Shown piece by piece: positions 8,720 to 20,162 of a stretch of 49,478 nucleotides of DNA. Made by a program: the position numbers and the translations under genes. The stretch is from the NCBI GenBank assembly GCA_024811115.1, contig JAKOGH010001000.1, positions 1 through 49,478 on the forward strand, given 5' to 3'. The DNA comes from Terana coerulea. Taxonomy: Eukaryota; Basidiomycota; Agaricomycetes; Polyporales; Phanerochaetaceae. The notes beneath the pieces are model-generated. The model was not told the origin of the DNA, did no database searches, and saw only the letters and a program-made list of their open reading frames with translations. Numbering within the stretch: the first letter of the stretch is position 1; every line of letters begins with the position of its first letter.

Positions 8720-10759
8720 ATGGCCGTCACTCAAAATGGCTCAGCTGAGCAACCCATCGAGGTCTCCTCCATTCCCACCGTCGTTGGTATCAACTTTGGC
8801 AACTCCTACGCGTCCATCGCCGTCCTAAACAAGGTCCGTGTAGTCTGTTTCAATTCAGACACACAGCTCACCCATCATTATCTAGGAAGGAAACGCGGAC
8901 TGCATCGCAAACGAAGATGGAGAACGTCAGATTGCGTGTGCAATCTCGTTCAGCGGAGAAGAAATCGTACGTCGTAACGTGTTTTGAGCACCTAGCCTAG
9001 TACTGACCTTGTGTGCAGTACATTGGCAACCAGGCCAAGCACCAGCTCGTGAAGAACTCCCAGAACACAATCACTGGTTTCAGGAACTTGCTGGGCAAGA
9101 AGTGCGTCTGCATTTGTTTTCTGTTCATGCTCTCACTTATTCTACCCTTAGGTTCTCTGAGATTCCTTCGAACAAGCTGAACACTTCTGCACCAGTCATT
9201 CAGCACCCCACCTTGCCTGACACTCCCGCTTACAGCGTGAAGGTGCTCCAACCTGCGCCTGCACCCTTGCCGAAGTCTAGTGCGAACACCCCCGCTGCCT
9301 CTGCTGCCGCAACCCCACGCTCGGAGCCTGTGTCCACCACCCGTGTTCTTACAGTTCAGGAGGTCACCGTGATGTTCCTCAAGTCGCTCGTGAAGTCTGC
9401 CGAAGATTTCCTCGGCAGCAAAGTCTCAGGCGCGGTAATCACCGTCCCTGTCTGGTTTGACGAGGAGCAGAAGAAGGCTCTCCACGAGGCCGCTGCTGAG
9501 GCTGGCGTCTCCGTAATGCAACTGCTCGAGGAGGCTGGTGCCGCTATAGTTACTACCTCCGCCGTCACTTCAGACAAGCTCGCGTCCGACCGCACTCAGC
9601 TTATCGTCGACCTCGGCGCGTCCAAGCTCGAGCTTTCGCTGGTCTCCGTCCGCCACGGACTCGCATACATCCTTGCGCACTCTTCAGACGACACCGTTGG
9701 CGGCGATGCCATCGACACTGAGCTCATCAAATTCTTTTGCAAAGGAGTTCACGAAGAAGACAAAGGCCGCTTTGGCCATTGCTCCGGCCACCGAGGCCCA
9801 GGATAAACGTGCGGAAGCCAAGCTTCGTCTTGCTGTCGAACACACGAAGCGCACCATCTCCGCTTCGCCTGGTGCCGCTACCTGCTCCGTCGAGTCTCTC
9901 AAGGACGGCCTCGACTTCAACGGCACAATCAACCGTCTTCGCTTCGACATCAACACACGTGAAATCTACAACCGCGTTTACAAGAAGGCGCTCGAACTCG
10001 TCGAGAGTGTCGGCTTTGACCTTTACGACGTGGATGAGGTTGTCTACGTCGGCGGCTCCGCCGCGCTGCCCGGCCTCGACGAGACGCTCATGCAGGGCCT
10101 GTCCGAGGACGTGATCACGCCCTTCATCGCGGGCACAGTCGTTGGTGGTGGCGTCGGCGACCCTACCACCCTCCTCTCGCGCGGGTGCGTGCTCCAAGCG
10201 AAGCTGTTGGCGTCCCTCACCGAAGGTACGGAGGAGGAGAAGGAGGTCAAGGCCGCGTTTGCGCCGGGCAGCCAATGGCAACACGCGAAGACGACGAGCA
10301 AGACCCTCGGCCTAATCTTCCCGGAGGAGAACGCGGAGAGCGCGCTTGGCGGGCAGTGGGTGCCCGTCGTCCTGCGCGAGACCGCATTGCCGTGCAGGCG
10401 CGCGGTGCGCTTCGACGTCGACCTCGGCGAGGTCGAGGGCGACAAGAAGATTGGGTTCGAGGTGTGGGAGGTGAAGGAAGGCGTCAAGATCACGAAAGAG
10501 GTGCCGCCCAAGCTTGAGGGGTGATGAGGAGGAGGAGGAAGAGGACGAAGAGGAGATTGAGACCAAGGAGAAGAGCCTCGAGAAAGAGGCGTTCCTTACC
10601 GCTGTCAGCCTGGACGCGAAGAAAGGCAAGGCTACTGGCGGTCGCTCAAAAACGACGCTGGAGGTGGAGTTCCTTGTAGATGATACCGGACGGCTGACGG
10701 TCTCCGCCATCGAGGTTCCTGGGGGTGAGAAGGTGACCGTCAGCGTCGCTTCTGGATAA
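8720..10759 (+). CDS. SSZ1: Ssz1-type Hsp70 of the ribosome-associated complex
   Basis: Exons are 8720-8833, 8886-8966, 9019-9101 and 9152-10759. The protein starts MAVTQNG and has the atypical Hsp70 nucleotide-binding motifs GINFGNSYASIAVLNK, CIANEDGERQIACAI and IYIGNQAKHQLVKN, which identify Ssz1 rather than canonical Hsp70. In yeast, Ssz1 pairs with the J-protein zuotin in RAC, which stimulates Ssb on nascent chains at the ribosome. The ~627 aa prediction is longer than yeast Ssz1, partly through a Pro/Ala/Ser-rich insert (residues ~120-155) and an acidic DEEEEEEDEEE stretch. Two extra bases break the frame, one in T-run 9735-9738 and one in G-run 10518-10521. Conservation on both sides of each break points to assembly indels. 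A short peptide-binding-like beta domain at the end is typical. Confidence 0.9.
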
Positions 10760-11259
10760 GCATGTATTTTCTGTCATGTATTAGCTTTACATAAGTGTTC
10801 AAACATTGAACCCTCAGTACTCAGTACTGATTAGTCTCGAAGTCTTGAAAGTTACCAAAGCTCCAAGGCTCCAGCTTAAACTTAAAGCTGTTCTCGGTTA
10901 TCTTATCTCTCTCAGAGACTGTCGGATCTCGTCATATCTGCGGCGCTTGCGAGGGTATGTTCCTTTGACGCCCATAATGTAGACTCTTGCATCAAGCTTT
11001 CAAGCCGCACATCGACCAGCCACTCTCCCATCCATCCCTCTCTCCCACCTGAGCAAAGATTATCTAGTTTTTGAAAAACTTCACGCGCAGCAAGTAGTCT
11101 ACAACGATTCCGCGAATTTATAGCAAGCAAGCTGGTGTAACTGGTAAGTCTACGGTTCAAGATCAGGACGCGCGGTCCGCGCCCGGTCTAAGGGCTGGTA
11201 AACGTGTTTAGCTTGGGCTCTTGTAACTGACCGGGTCCTCATTTGTTCAGCTGTGAAAG
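10760..11259. other. Intergenic, 3' of SSZ1 and promoter of UBP14
   Basis: Nothing gene-like was recognised. The tandem CAGTACTCAGTACTGA near 10817-10832 is a short palindromic repeat just downstream of SSZ1. Confidence 0.4.
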
Positions 11260-14200
11260 ATGTCGTGCCCACATGTCGAGGAGCTGTCTCGTCTGCAACC
11301 TCCACGCCTCTCGCAGTCGGTGCACCGAGAGGAGTGCACGCAGTGCTTCGACAACCAGGTGCGCGTCATGACATGCCCGCCACTAACGGAAATGCTGAGT
11401 GGACCCGTGGCGTTCTGTAGGACCAACCGCTGGGTGTCGATGTGTGTCTTCAGTGCTTCAATGGCGGGTGCTTGGATCGGGAGCGATGCCATATGCGCCT
11501 GCACATCGCGAAGACAGGGCACGGCTTCACACTGAACGTGAAGCGGAAGATGAAGCCCTCTGCCAACCGTGTAAGTCAACCTAGACGGTGCCGTCGCTTA
11601 TAGCGGGAAGGTTGAGCTGGCTGTATCTTAGGCTGCATCAGATGAGCCACCCGCGAAAATGACGAAGCTCGCCATCGTCGCCGACCGGGAAGAAGACAAG
11701 TACGAGCACCATACCGTCGTGAAATGCTGGCACTGCAACCCTGAGACAGGGCTCGAGCTCTCAGCAGTGTCTGAGGATGCACATGTCAAGGCTCTCGTCG
11801 ACGGCGTTATCCACTCGCTTTCCTCTGCCCGTCAATCCGAGGTCAAAGCATGGGAAGAAGAGATCACGGCATGCGAGCATACCTTGACGTTGGAGCAGCA
11901 GAGTACGGGCCCTATCGAGGCTTCCGGACTCGCGCACTGTCAAAAGTGTGATCTGAAGGAGAACCTCTGGCTGTGTCTTACGTGCGGTGGCCTTGGGTGC
12001 GGCAGGCAGCAGTTTGGTGGGATTGGAGGGAACGGGCATGGGCTGCAGCATTATAAGGAGACGAAACATCCGGTCGCCGTCAAATTGGGGACTATCACAC
12101 CTGAAGGGAACGCGGGTAAGTGGCAACCACCTCATTTGACTGGTTATACTCAATTTGTCCCAGATATATATTGTTATGACTGCGATGACGCGAAGCAAGA
12201 TCCGGAGTTAGCTGCTCACCTCGCTACGTTTGGGATCAATGTGCAGACGCAAACCAAGACCGATAAGTCTATGACCGAGCTGGTGAGTGTTCCAGACAAT
12301 GCAACCTTGTGCGGATTTGAAGTATATCTATTTCCTCAGCAAATTGAGCATAATCTGCAATACGACTTTTCATTGACCGGTGAAGATGGAAAAGCCCTGG
12401 AACCTGTTTTCGGTCCTGGCCTGACCGGCTTAGCGAATTTGGGTAACAGGTACGTTCGTTACATTGAGGGCGTTCCCTGAAAGTGGCTATATGCGTGCAT
12501 TTTAGCTGTTACATGGCATCGGTTCTGCAAACCACATTCTCCCTCCCACCTTTCCGAGAACGGTACTACCCTACCGCGAAGGCACACTGGGCCAACTGTG
12601 TCGAGCTTCTTCCTGCCGATTGCCTCGATTGCCAGCTGCACAAAGTTGCTGACGGTCTGCTGTCGGGACGATACTCTCATCCTCGCCCCGCAGAGAAGAG
12701 CGCGGCAAACAGCTCAGACCCAAAGGCAACAAACCCGCTTGCACACGATTCGCCGACGCCTGTTTTCCAAGAAGGTGTGCGCCCGAGTTCGTTCAAGGCC
12801 CTGGTCGGGAAGGGCCACGAGGAGTTCTCGACGATGCGTCAGCAAGATTCGGAGGAGTTCTTCACGTACTTTGTATCGGCCATTCGGAGGCAGCTGAAGA
12901 AGGCAGGCTCGACTTCGGCCAACGATCCCACGGAGGTGTTCCGTTTCGGTATGGAGCAGCGCCTGCAGTGTGGGGAGTGCCAGAAGGTGCGGTACCGCAT
13001 CGACACGGCGGACGTAGCGAGTGTGCCGGTGCCAAAGCGCGAAAAGGGTGCGGATGCGGATGGCAAGGCGCAGTTTGAGGAGGTGCAGCTGAAGGAATGT
13101 TTGGATATCCTGGCGGGTGTCGAGGCATTAGAGTACGCTTGTCCGTCCTGCCAGAAGCAGGTGCTTGCACAGAAGTAAGTGATGAGCTCTGCATATCTCA
13201 AAACGCTACTGTACTCATACTAATCAATGCTTTCCCAGACAGTCCAAGTTTGCGACGTTCCCCGACGTATTGGTCGTTCATGCGAAGAAGTTCCAGCTGG
13301 TCAACTGGGTTCCGACTAAGCTCGGCGAGTTAACTGGCACTGTGCCGAGTACACACGAGCTAATTCCTCACGTTATTCAGACATACCTCTCATATTGCCG
13401 TCGGATGATGTCATCGAGCTTGATGAGTATCTGGGACGTGGGCTGCAGCCTGGAGAAACGGAGCTGCCTGATGAGACGGCTAGTACGTAACTCATCATCC
13501 TTTGCGGCAACGAAGGCAGGGACTTAAGACAATGCGAGCAGCTGCAGCTGCCCTGCCAGAGTTCAACGCAGAAGCGATGGCACAGCTGGAGGGCATGGGC
13601 TTCCCTGCCGTACGGTGTCAGAAGGCTCTACTTGCGACTGGTAATAGCGATCCAAACGCCGCCATGGAGTGGCTGTTCCAACATATGGATGACCCCGGTT
13701 GGTTCTCCTCTCAAGTATAGATTGTCAAGGACTAATAGTATTACCAGACATTGATGCGCCAATCCAGCCAACTGCGGCTGCTGGAGGAGCTGAGCCCTCA
13801 GCAGAGCAAATCTCTATGCTTGCTGATATGGGTTTCAGTCATGCACAAGCGAAGAAGGCGTTGCGGGAGACAGTAAGTTATTTGTGTCATGTATATGTCT
13901 ACTTGCTGTTAACTCGATCTACAATCATAGGGTGGGGACGCTGAGCGTGCTGTTGACTGGTTATTCTCGCACCCGGACGACATGGGCGAGGATGCACCTG
14001 CCGCAGCTCCGTCAGCTGAGATCAAAAATACTGCGGCTGCGGCGGGAGGGTCTTCGTCCCTGCCCGCCCGATTCAGGCTGAAGGCATTTATCTCCCATAA
14101 AGGCCCGTCCGTGCACTCCGGCCACTACGTTGCGCACATCCGGCTGCCTGATCAGAACGGCAACGGGGAGAGCTGGGTACTGTTCAACGACGAAAAGGTC

Positions 14201-14272
14201 GTCAAAGCAGACGAGGAAAGTGTTCGGGATTTGAAGAGGTTCGCATACCTGTACGTCTTCGAGCGGGCATGA
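11260..14272 (+). CDS. UBP14: Ubiquitin carboxyl-terminal hydrolase, Ubp14/USP5 (isopeptidase T) type
   Basis: Eleven exons from ATG 11260 to TGA 14272 (ends 11358, 11570, 12115, 12282, 12449, 13174, 13324, 13482, 13697, 13872) total 2442 nt in frame, giving 813 aa, close to Ubp14/USP5. Order: N-terminal variant zinc finger (CPHVEEL, CTQCFDNQ), UBP zinc finger near residues 195-270 (HCQKCDLKENLWLCLTC, CGRQQFGG), Cys box GLANLGNSCYMASVLQ with the catalytic Cys near 322, two UBA domains (AMAQLEGMGFPAVRC; ISMLADMGFSHAQAKKAL) and His box HSGHYVAHI near 763. Isopeptidase T disassembles free polyubiquitin chains and recycles ubiquitin in cytosol and nucleus. Intron 13325-13380 is GC-AG (GCGAGT); without it the frame and the conserved KLDIPLILPSDD region fail. 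No frame breaks. Confidence 0.95.
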
Positions 14273-14714
14273 AGGTACCGCGAAGTCCGGGGACGTATAT
14301 CAGAAATCAATGAAATGTATTTTACGTGTACTTAAAAGCTCTCCCATTCCCTAATTAGTAAGCCCAACAGCCTCCGTCCTTGTTCAGTTGACCCATGCAC
14401 CTATGCGGTCATAATTGATTTGCTGCCTGCAGGCAAGTGCACAAGACCGGTATAATCTCGCTTAAAGGGACAGTAATAAAAGTATTGAATGCCGAATAAG
14501 CAACAGATTGTATCAGACCATTGCGGATCTTCAATTGTGCTGATAAGTCAGTGATAGCCCTTACCAGCAATTGAATCCTTATTTGAAACCCCGCAGGTAG
14601 ACGCCTTCCTCCAAAGTCAGGCCCATTTTCATCTACACTTTTTTCTTCCGTACGACAAGCTTGCTGCCATTCTTCTCGACATCGTTGTACACATCGTCGA
14701 GCTCATCGCCAGTC
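14273..14714. other. Intergenic, promoter and 5' leader of NAP1
   Basis: No coding or RNA feature is visible. The last ~80 bases are pyrimidine-rich (TTCTTCCG, TCATCTACACTTTTTTC), as is common just upstream of fungal start codons. Confidence 0.4.
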
Positions 14715-16280
14715 ATGTCGTCCGGCATTCCTTTCAACATCCACGATCCCACGGCCCCCACTCCCCAAAACACCCCTCTCCAGCACGCGCCCATTCAAGC
14801 CGGCCTCTCTCGTCCCACCGTCCCCGATATTACTGAGGGTGATGAGCCCGAGGAGGACGAGAACGACGAGGAGGGAGGTGTTTCCGGCCTGTCCGGTGCT
14901 GCTCAGGCTTCGATGCTCGGTCTTGTGCAGGGCAAGCTCGCTACGCTTCTGGGGCGCAGCTCCGGATACATCGAGAACCTCCCTGTAGAGGTCAAGCGGT
15001 CTGTCGAAGCTCTCAAGGGTGTGCAGGTCAAGCAGAACGAGCTGCAGAACCAGTATAAGCGGGAGTGTCTCGAGCTCGAGAAGAAGGTATGCATCTTCCT
15101 TGCATTGTCCTCCACGTTATCAGCTCTTCAGCCCGCCAATCTCCTCTCATCGCTTTTCTCGCCGTTGTTCTCTTGCTGTGCGCGATTGCTAATCAATGTC
15201 TTCTACTTGCAGTATTCGGAGCTGCAAAAGCCCCTGTATGAGCGGCGGCGCGCGATCATCACGGGTGAGGCGAAGCCCACTCCAGAGGAGATCAAGGCGG
15301 GCGAGGAGGAGGAGACCAAAGAGGATCCCGACTACACACCTCTCCCGGCCGCCACTGGCGAGAACGATACTTCCGCCATTCCAGAGTTCTGGCTCACCGC
15401 ACTCCGCAACCACCCTGCACTGAGCGAGATGATCACTGATCGCGATGCCGACGCGCTCAAGAGCCTGACCGATATCTCGATTTCGTACCTGCCACCCAAA
15501 GAGAAGCAGCCCGGCTTCAAGATCCTCTTCCACTTTACCTCGAACGACTACTTCCAAGAACACTACGCTGGAGAAGACATACCTTTACCAGGAGGAGGTG
15601 GGCTACGAGGGCGACTTCGTGTACGACCGTGCAATTGGCACCACGGTCGAGTGGAAGGAGGACAAGGATCTGACAAAAACGTTCGAGATCAAGAAGCAGC
15701 GCAACAAGAGTGAGTTAGGTGTTCGTAAAGTCGTGTGGCTGATCACTGATGACGGCGAATCTCCCTCATAGACACCAACCGTACACGTCTCGTGCGCAAG
15801 GCTAAGCCTGCTGAGTCGTTCTTCAACTTTTTCTCGCCGCCAGTTCCACCATCCGAGGAGGCCATCGAGAGCGGGGATCTGGAAGAGGACGAATTGGAGG
15901 CCATTGAGGAGCAGCTCGAGATTGACTACCAGATCGGCGAGGATTTGAAGGAGAAGGTGAGTATTGACTTTGCGTGTGTCTACACATCCTCATTCATGAT
16001 TCGTAGATCATTCCTCGTGCCGTGGACTACTTTACCGGCAAGGCCCTTGAGTACGAGGGCTTCGATGATGACGATGACGACTATGAGATTGACGACGACG
16101 ATGATGATGACGAGGACCGCTTCGACGACGTAGGTTGATTTTATTCTGCGGCCCTTCTCCTTGCTGACGGCGTACTTAGGATGATTCCGACGACGACGAT
16201 GTTCCTGCGAGGAGACGAGGCCCACCAAGCGTGGCGGCGCATCCGACAACGTTAACCCGGAGGAGTGCAAGCAGCAGTAA
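14715..16280 (+). CDS. NAP1: Nucleosome assembly protein Nap1
   Basis: Exons are 14715-15086, 15213-15709, 15772-15956, 16007-16129 and 16180-16280. The protein (about 425 aa after allowing for two indels) shows the NAP fold: [20 protein letters not shown] and [19 protein letters not shown], then [29 protein letters not shown], an acidic tract rich in Asp, and the C-terminal [11 protein letters not shown]1 is an H2A-H2B chaperone that shuttles histones and assists nucleosome assembly and septin/cyclin functions in yeast. The first intron (126 nt) is unusually long for this window. The frame is interrupted by one extra A at 15556-15557 and one missing C in the run at 16221-16223; both sides are strongly conserved. 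Confidence 0.93.
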
Positions 16281-17073
16281 TTTGCCTCCGTGCCCTCACT
16301 ACTCATATTGCTCTGTACTCCACACATCGTGGACACATAACGTGCACGACGTCTACAGTCTTAACACTGCTCTGGTCGTACCCTTCCGCTCTTGACGATG
16401 GTCCGCTGTCCCTTTAGTATAACCCAAAATGTAGCCTTCGTAATCACGCATGCATCTTTCCCCTCCCTTGGTCTCTGGTAACTTGGTTGTGCTTATTTCT
16501 TTACCTCGACAATGTAAACCATAGTTTCAAACGGCTCAAATATGATGGCTTGGGGATATATTGAATAAACCTGCCCGGGCAAATGCAGCACGTTCCGAGC
16601 AACTGATGGCTTGCACACAATCCACGTGCATGGCAGTAGTGTTGCGCTGGCCAGGCAGCCTATTTGAATGAGCAGAGTTAGCTCAGCACACAAGTCATGG
16701 CGGGATGACATGATATCTCCGGAGGAGAGCAAACTTGAGCAGTATAATTATGATAGGCAGTGTTCGGATTGACTGTGCGAGGTGTAAGGGTGCGGATGCC
16801 ACCGACGGCACCTCGACAACATAGGCAGGCGTAGGCATGTCGTCGAACTTGGACATCGCCGTCGTGGCGTGGGAATACCGCCGAAGCGAGCGCGTGTATA
16901 TAAATGCAAAAAAAACCTGTAACCCACCCTGCAAAGCCTGCTTCGAGGCCTGTTGGACTTCCATATATCCCAACAGTACATCTACTATATGCCTTACAAG
17001 TATTCAAATCCAGTCGAGACTCGACGAGATACTGTACCAGTAAATGCAGAGATTTCATGAGATGTCTCACTCG
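16281..17073. other. Intergenic between convergent NAP1 and left-arm F-box gene
   Basis: Open frames of up to ~130 codons occur on the minus strand but have no domain and no intron support. An A-run of eight lies at about 16909-16916 and a TATATAAA near 16895. Nothing further is supported. Confidence 0.4.
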
Positions 17074-20000
17074 CTAAGTCTCTTCCGACTGCTCAGTGTC
17101 GTCATCTGTTTCGTCCTCCTGCGTCGGAAGACCCTCTTGGCGTGCTTTGACCATGCGACAAGCGAGTGCGTGTGAATATGGGCGCGGGTCCTGCAGTTGG
17201 ACCCCAAGTACAGGCTGCCAAAATCCCAGCGCAATCTGACGAAGTTCATAAAGAATCAAGTGTTCAAGTCTTACGGTGCATGTGCACCATCTGGGCACCT
17301 CTTCGTATGTCGCAAGAAAATGATAGACCTACGGACAGTATGTTAGTAGTCATTCGCATGACTTTCTAGAGATTGTACGATCTTCAACAGCGAAAACGCA
17401 CATTGTCGTAGAACTCCTCCATAAAGATGGCGACTTCGGTCGCAAGAGAGCGTACTGTGAGTGTCGCTCCGTCTACCAATTCTAGCTTCTGCGTATATTC
17501 TTCACAGCCTGGCCACTGCATATGGCGTGTAAATCAGTGCAGTCAGAGGCCTCCGTATAAAGCGCACCATCAGCCCAATGAATATATCCCAGGTGCCGTA
17601 TGTTCTCAGAGTCGGAGTTAGGTCCGCAGCATCCAAAGAGCTTTTAAATGGCTCGAAGGTGTCCATTATTCTAATGCCGGGTCGTCCGTTAACGCTGAAG
17701 TGTATTGTTGGCCAGCTGGTGTGAAACGGTCTGTTGGTGCCGAAGTCGAACAGGGACTGGGGTATAAACTCGTGCTGATGGTGATAATATGTCAGCTTGG
17801 CTAAAGAACGGACATCTATGCAGAATAACTTGCATTGTCTGACTCCGAGTCTGCAACGACACTGAGCCTGCCCTGCGCTTGCAGCGCGGGCAGCAAGTGC
17901 GTCCGGACGTACTCTATCGGTGTTTCTGAAGGGGTCATCCACTCCGAATCCCGGCTTGAGTGTCCCGGCCCCGGGCCGCTGCTCCAAATGAAGTTGCGAA
18001 TGCGTAGCTTCAGATGACACCCGGATGGCCAGCGGCGGTCCAAGCCACTCCAGATCGCATCTCCGCCAAATAGTTCACTGACGCTGAGCCGCAGTCCTGC
18101 ATAAACAGTGATGGTGACAGCCCACGGATCAAGCGACAAATGAATGGTGCAACGTAGGATCCGTGCGTTTTGGTTCGTGTTCGTACCTTCAAAGTAAAGA
18201 TTTTCTGTTGAAAGCGTGATGACTAAGCAGCCCCACCCGCACGAGTGGTCGAAGACACGTACGAGATGTGAGCATCCCACTCCCCATGCTGGAGAATATA
18301 ATGATCTTGCCTTGATGCTGATCGAAGCCTGAGAAGAGCGTAGATATAACGGATACACTCCATTTGAGGTCTTGATTGGGCAACGCAAGATGCAGATGAG
18401 TCGACACCGCAAACAGAAACCACACGAGATACTGGTGAGGGCACTCGCAACGGTCCAGAGTCAACCGCATCAACCTAGACAGCTTCCGTGGTCCTGCGGG
18501 AGGGAATAATCCGGAGGTACGACAAGCGATCTGGCAACACGTCAAACTCTCCAGGAGCGGGAGGCAGGAGCAGAAATGCCATAGATCCAGATGGGAAGTA
18601 AGTTCAATGTGCTGGAGGGTGAGGGTGGTTATCGTGGAGGACCCCGAGCCTAACGTGCCCATCTTGCTTCCAAGCGAGTGAAAGCGTAGCGGCGCGCTGA
18701 GAGCAGGGGTGGCAATTTTGAGGCATGAAAGGCTAGGTAGTCCATAGCATAGCCTGTAGAGAAGATTATCAGACCGGAGGCTGTTTAGATCCAGAGCTCG
18801 GACGTGGGCTCGCGCTACGATCGTGAGCAGGTAATCCACGTCCGCATTACTGTGCAACATAAGTGACCGGAAAAGATAAGGCATCACTTCCAGGCACCAG
18901 GTCTTGCACGTTAAGGCATACTGCCTCATGAAGATCCTGTGCAGCTTCTGGCTACCATTACTGAGGGGCATGTCGGACAACAGATGCCTAAGGGGCTCGA
19001 GTGTAAGGTCCAATGGCAGCCATAATTTCGAGGTGATGTAGCTGCTATCTGAAGCAAGACGATTGATTAGCAGATTGACACTAGTAACGAATTGAGCGAC
19101 CCATCCTCACCATGACGAATTATTTCCAGTGGAATTATTTCATCGCCCTTCAAATCCGCCGAGAGTAGATTCCATCGGGTTAGCTGCGAAGGCACCATAT
19201 ATCAGAAACAGCAATGCGGTGCACAGCGACATCGATACATACATCACTGTGAGTATCAACACAGCTTTCATCTTCCAAATGGGCACTCAATAGCTGCCAG
19301 CGGCCAGGTGCAACGATTGGGTTCCGCGGTTTTGGCCAATCGACATCTTGGCATTGCAGTGAAGCCAAGGACGAGAACGTGGAAGCGAACCTGGCAAGCT
19401 CCGTAAACGAGTGAAAGGAGTGCGTGTGGACCTCAAGCGTGTTGACAGAGCCCAGCCGAGCACACAATCGTTGCATGATCCCAGCGCACAGAGGCGGGCA
19501 TAGACTCCAGAACGGCTTGCGGTTCTTTGCAATGATGACGAAGGTGGTGACCGACGGCAATCTTGTATGTAGCTTGAGTGTACAAAGCGCTCGAGGAATC
19601 CAAGAAATGTCGCCCTGCTCATACTCGAGGCGGTGGATAAATGTCCCTAGTAGGAGAGTGGCAGGGCTGTCGCTGAGAATATTCACGAGCTCCTGCCCAT
19701 CCTTGTAGCTTCTGAGAGTAATGGAGTTCCAGAGAATTGGGCGAAGGAAGCGCGACCAGGTTCTGCACACCATGGAGCAAGCATTGAGGTGTCGCTTTCG
19801 GCGCCCTAAATATGGTGAGCGATATCTGTACGCATGATCATCATCACGAATCGCATGGGTGACTACGAAATCAAAGACGCGGTGCACGAGTTCTATTGGC
19901 AACCGGTGACGCGTCTGCGCGGACCTTTCACGCTAGCACCAGGTAGACACGATTAGCTGTCTCCTCGCGTAATAAGTTCCTGACTCACATTCGCGAGAGA

Positions 20001-20162
20001 AGCCTGTAGCGCGTTTAATTCTGCGCATCCTGGCGGTGCGGGCATAAGCTTGCTCGTTTGAAGCTGGAAGGATCCTGGGAGAAACACCATGGCATTCAAG
20101 ACGCGGTTGCCTTCCGATAGCTGGAGAGGGGATTGAATGGCGGTAGATGAAGACGAAGTCAT
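17074..20162 (-). CDS. Long F-box protein, left inverted-repeat arm (FBX-L)
   Basis: Exons in transcript order are 20162-19989, 19932-19243, 19183-19111, 19048-18263, 18204-17834, 17774-17568, 17515-17402 and 17328-17074. They sum to 2670 nt, an uninterrupted 889 aa. An F-box-like helix pair starts at RLPIELVHRVFDFVV, with CSMVCRTWSRFLRPILW after it. A second block CKTWCLEVMPYLFRSL follows, then repetitive leucine-rich segments (LTTLTLQHIEL, LLESLTCCQIAC), then a C-terminal region without a named domain (WPTIHFSVNGRPGIRI; ending in an acidic Glu/Asp tail). F-box proteins are substrate adaptors of SCF ubiquitin ligases; the target is unknown. Intron 17775-17833 is GC-AG (GCAAGT), while the paralogue at 34196-37450 has GTAAGT at the same place. 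Apart from the first exon, exons match that paralogue one for one. Confidence 0.82.

Noticed and set aside
16281..17073. A minus-strand gene of ~130 codons
   Set aside because: No domain or intron support, and it lies in the gap between two convergent genes whose ends are well defined.
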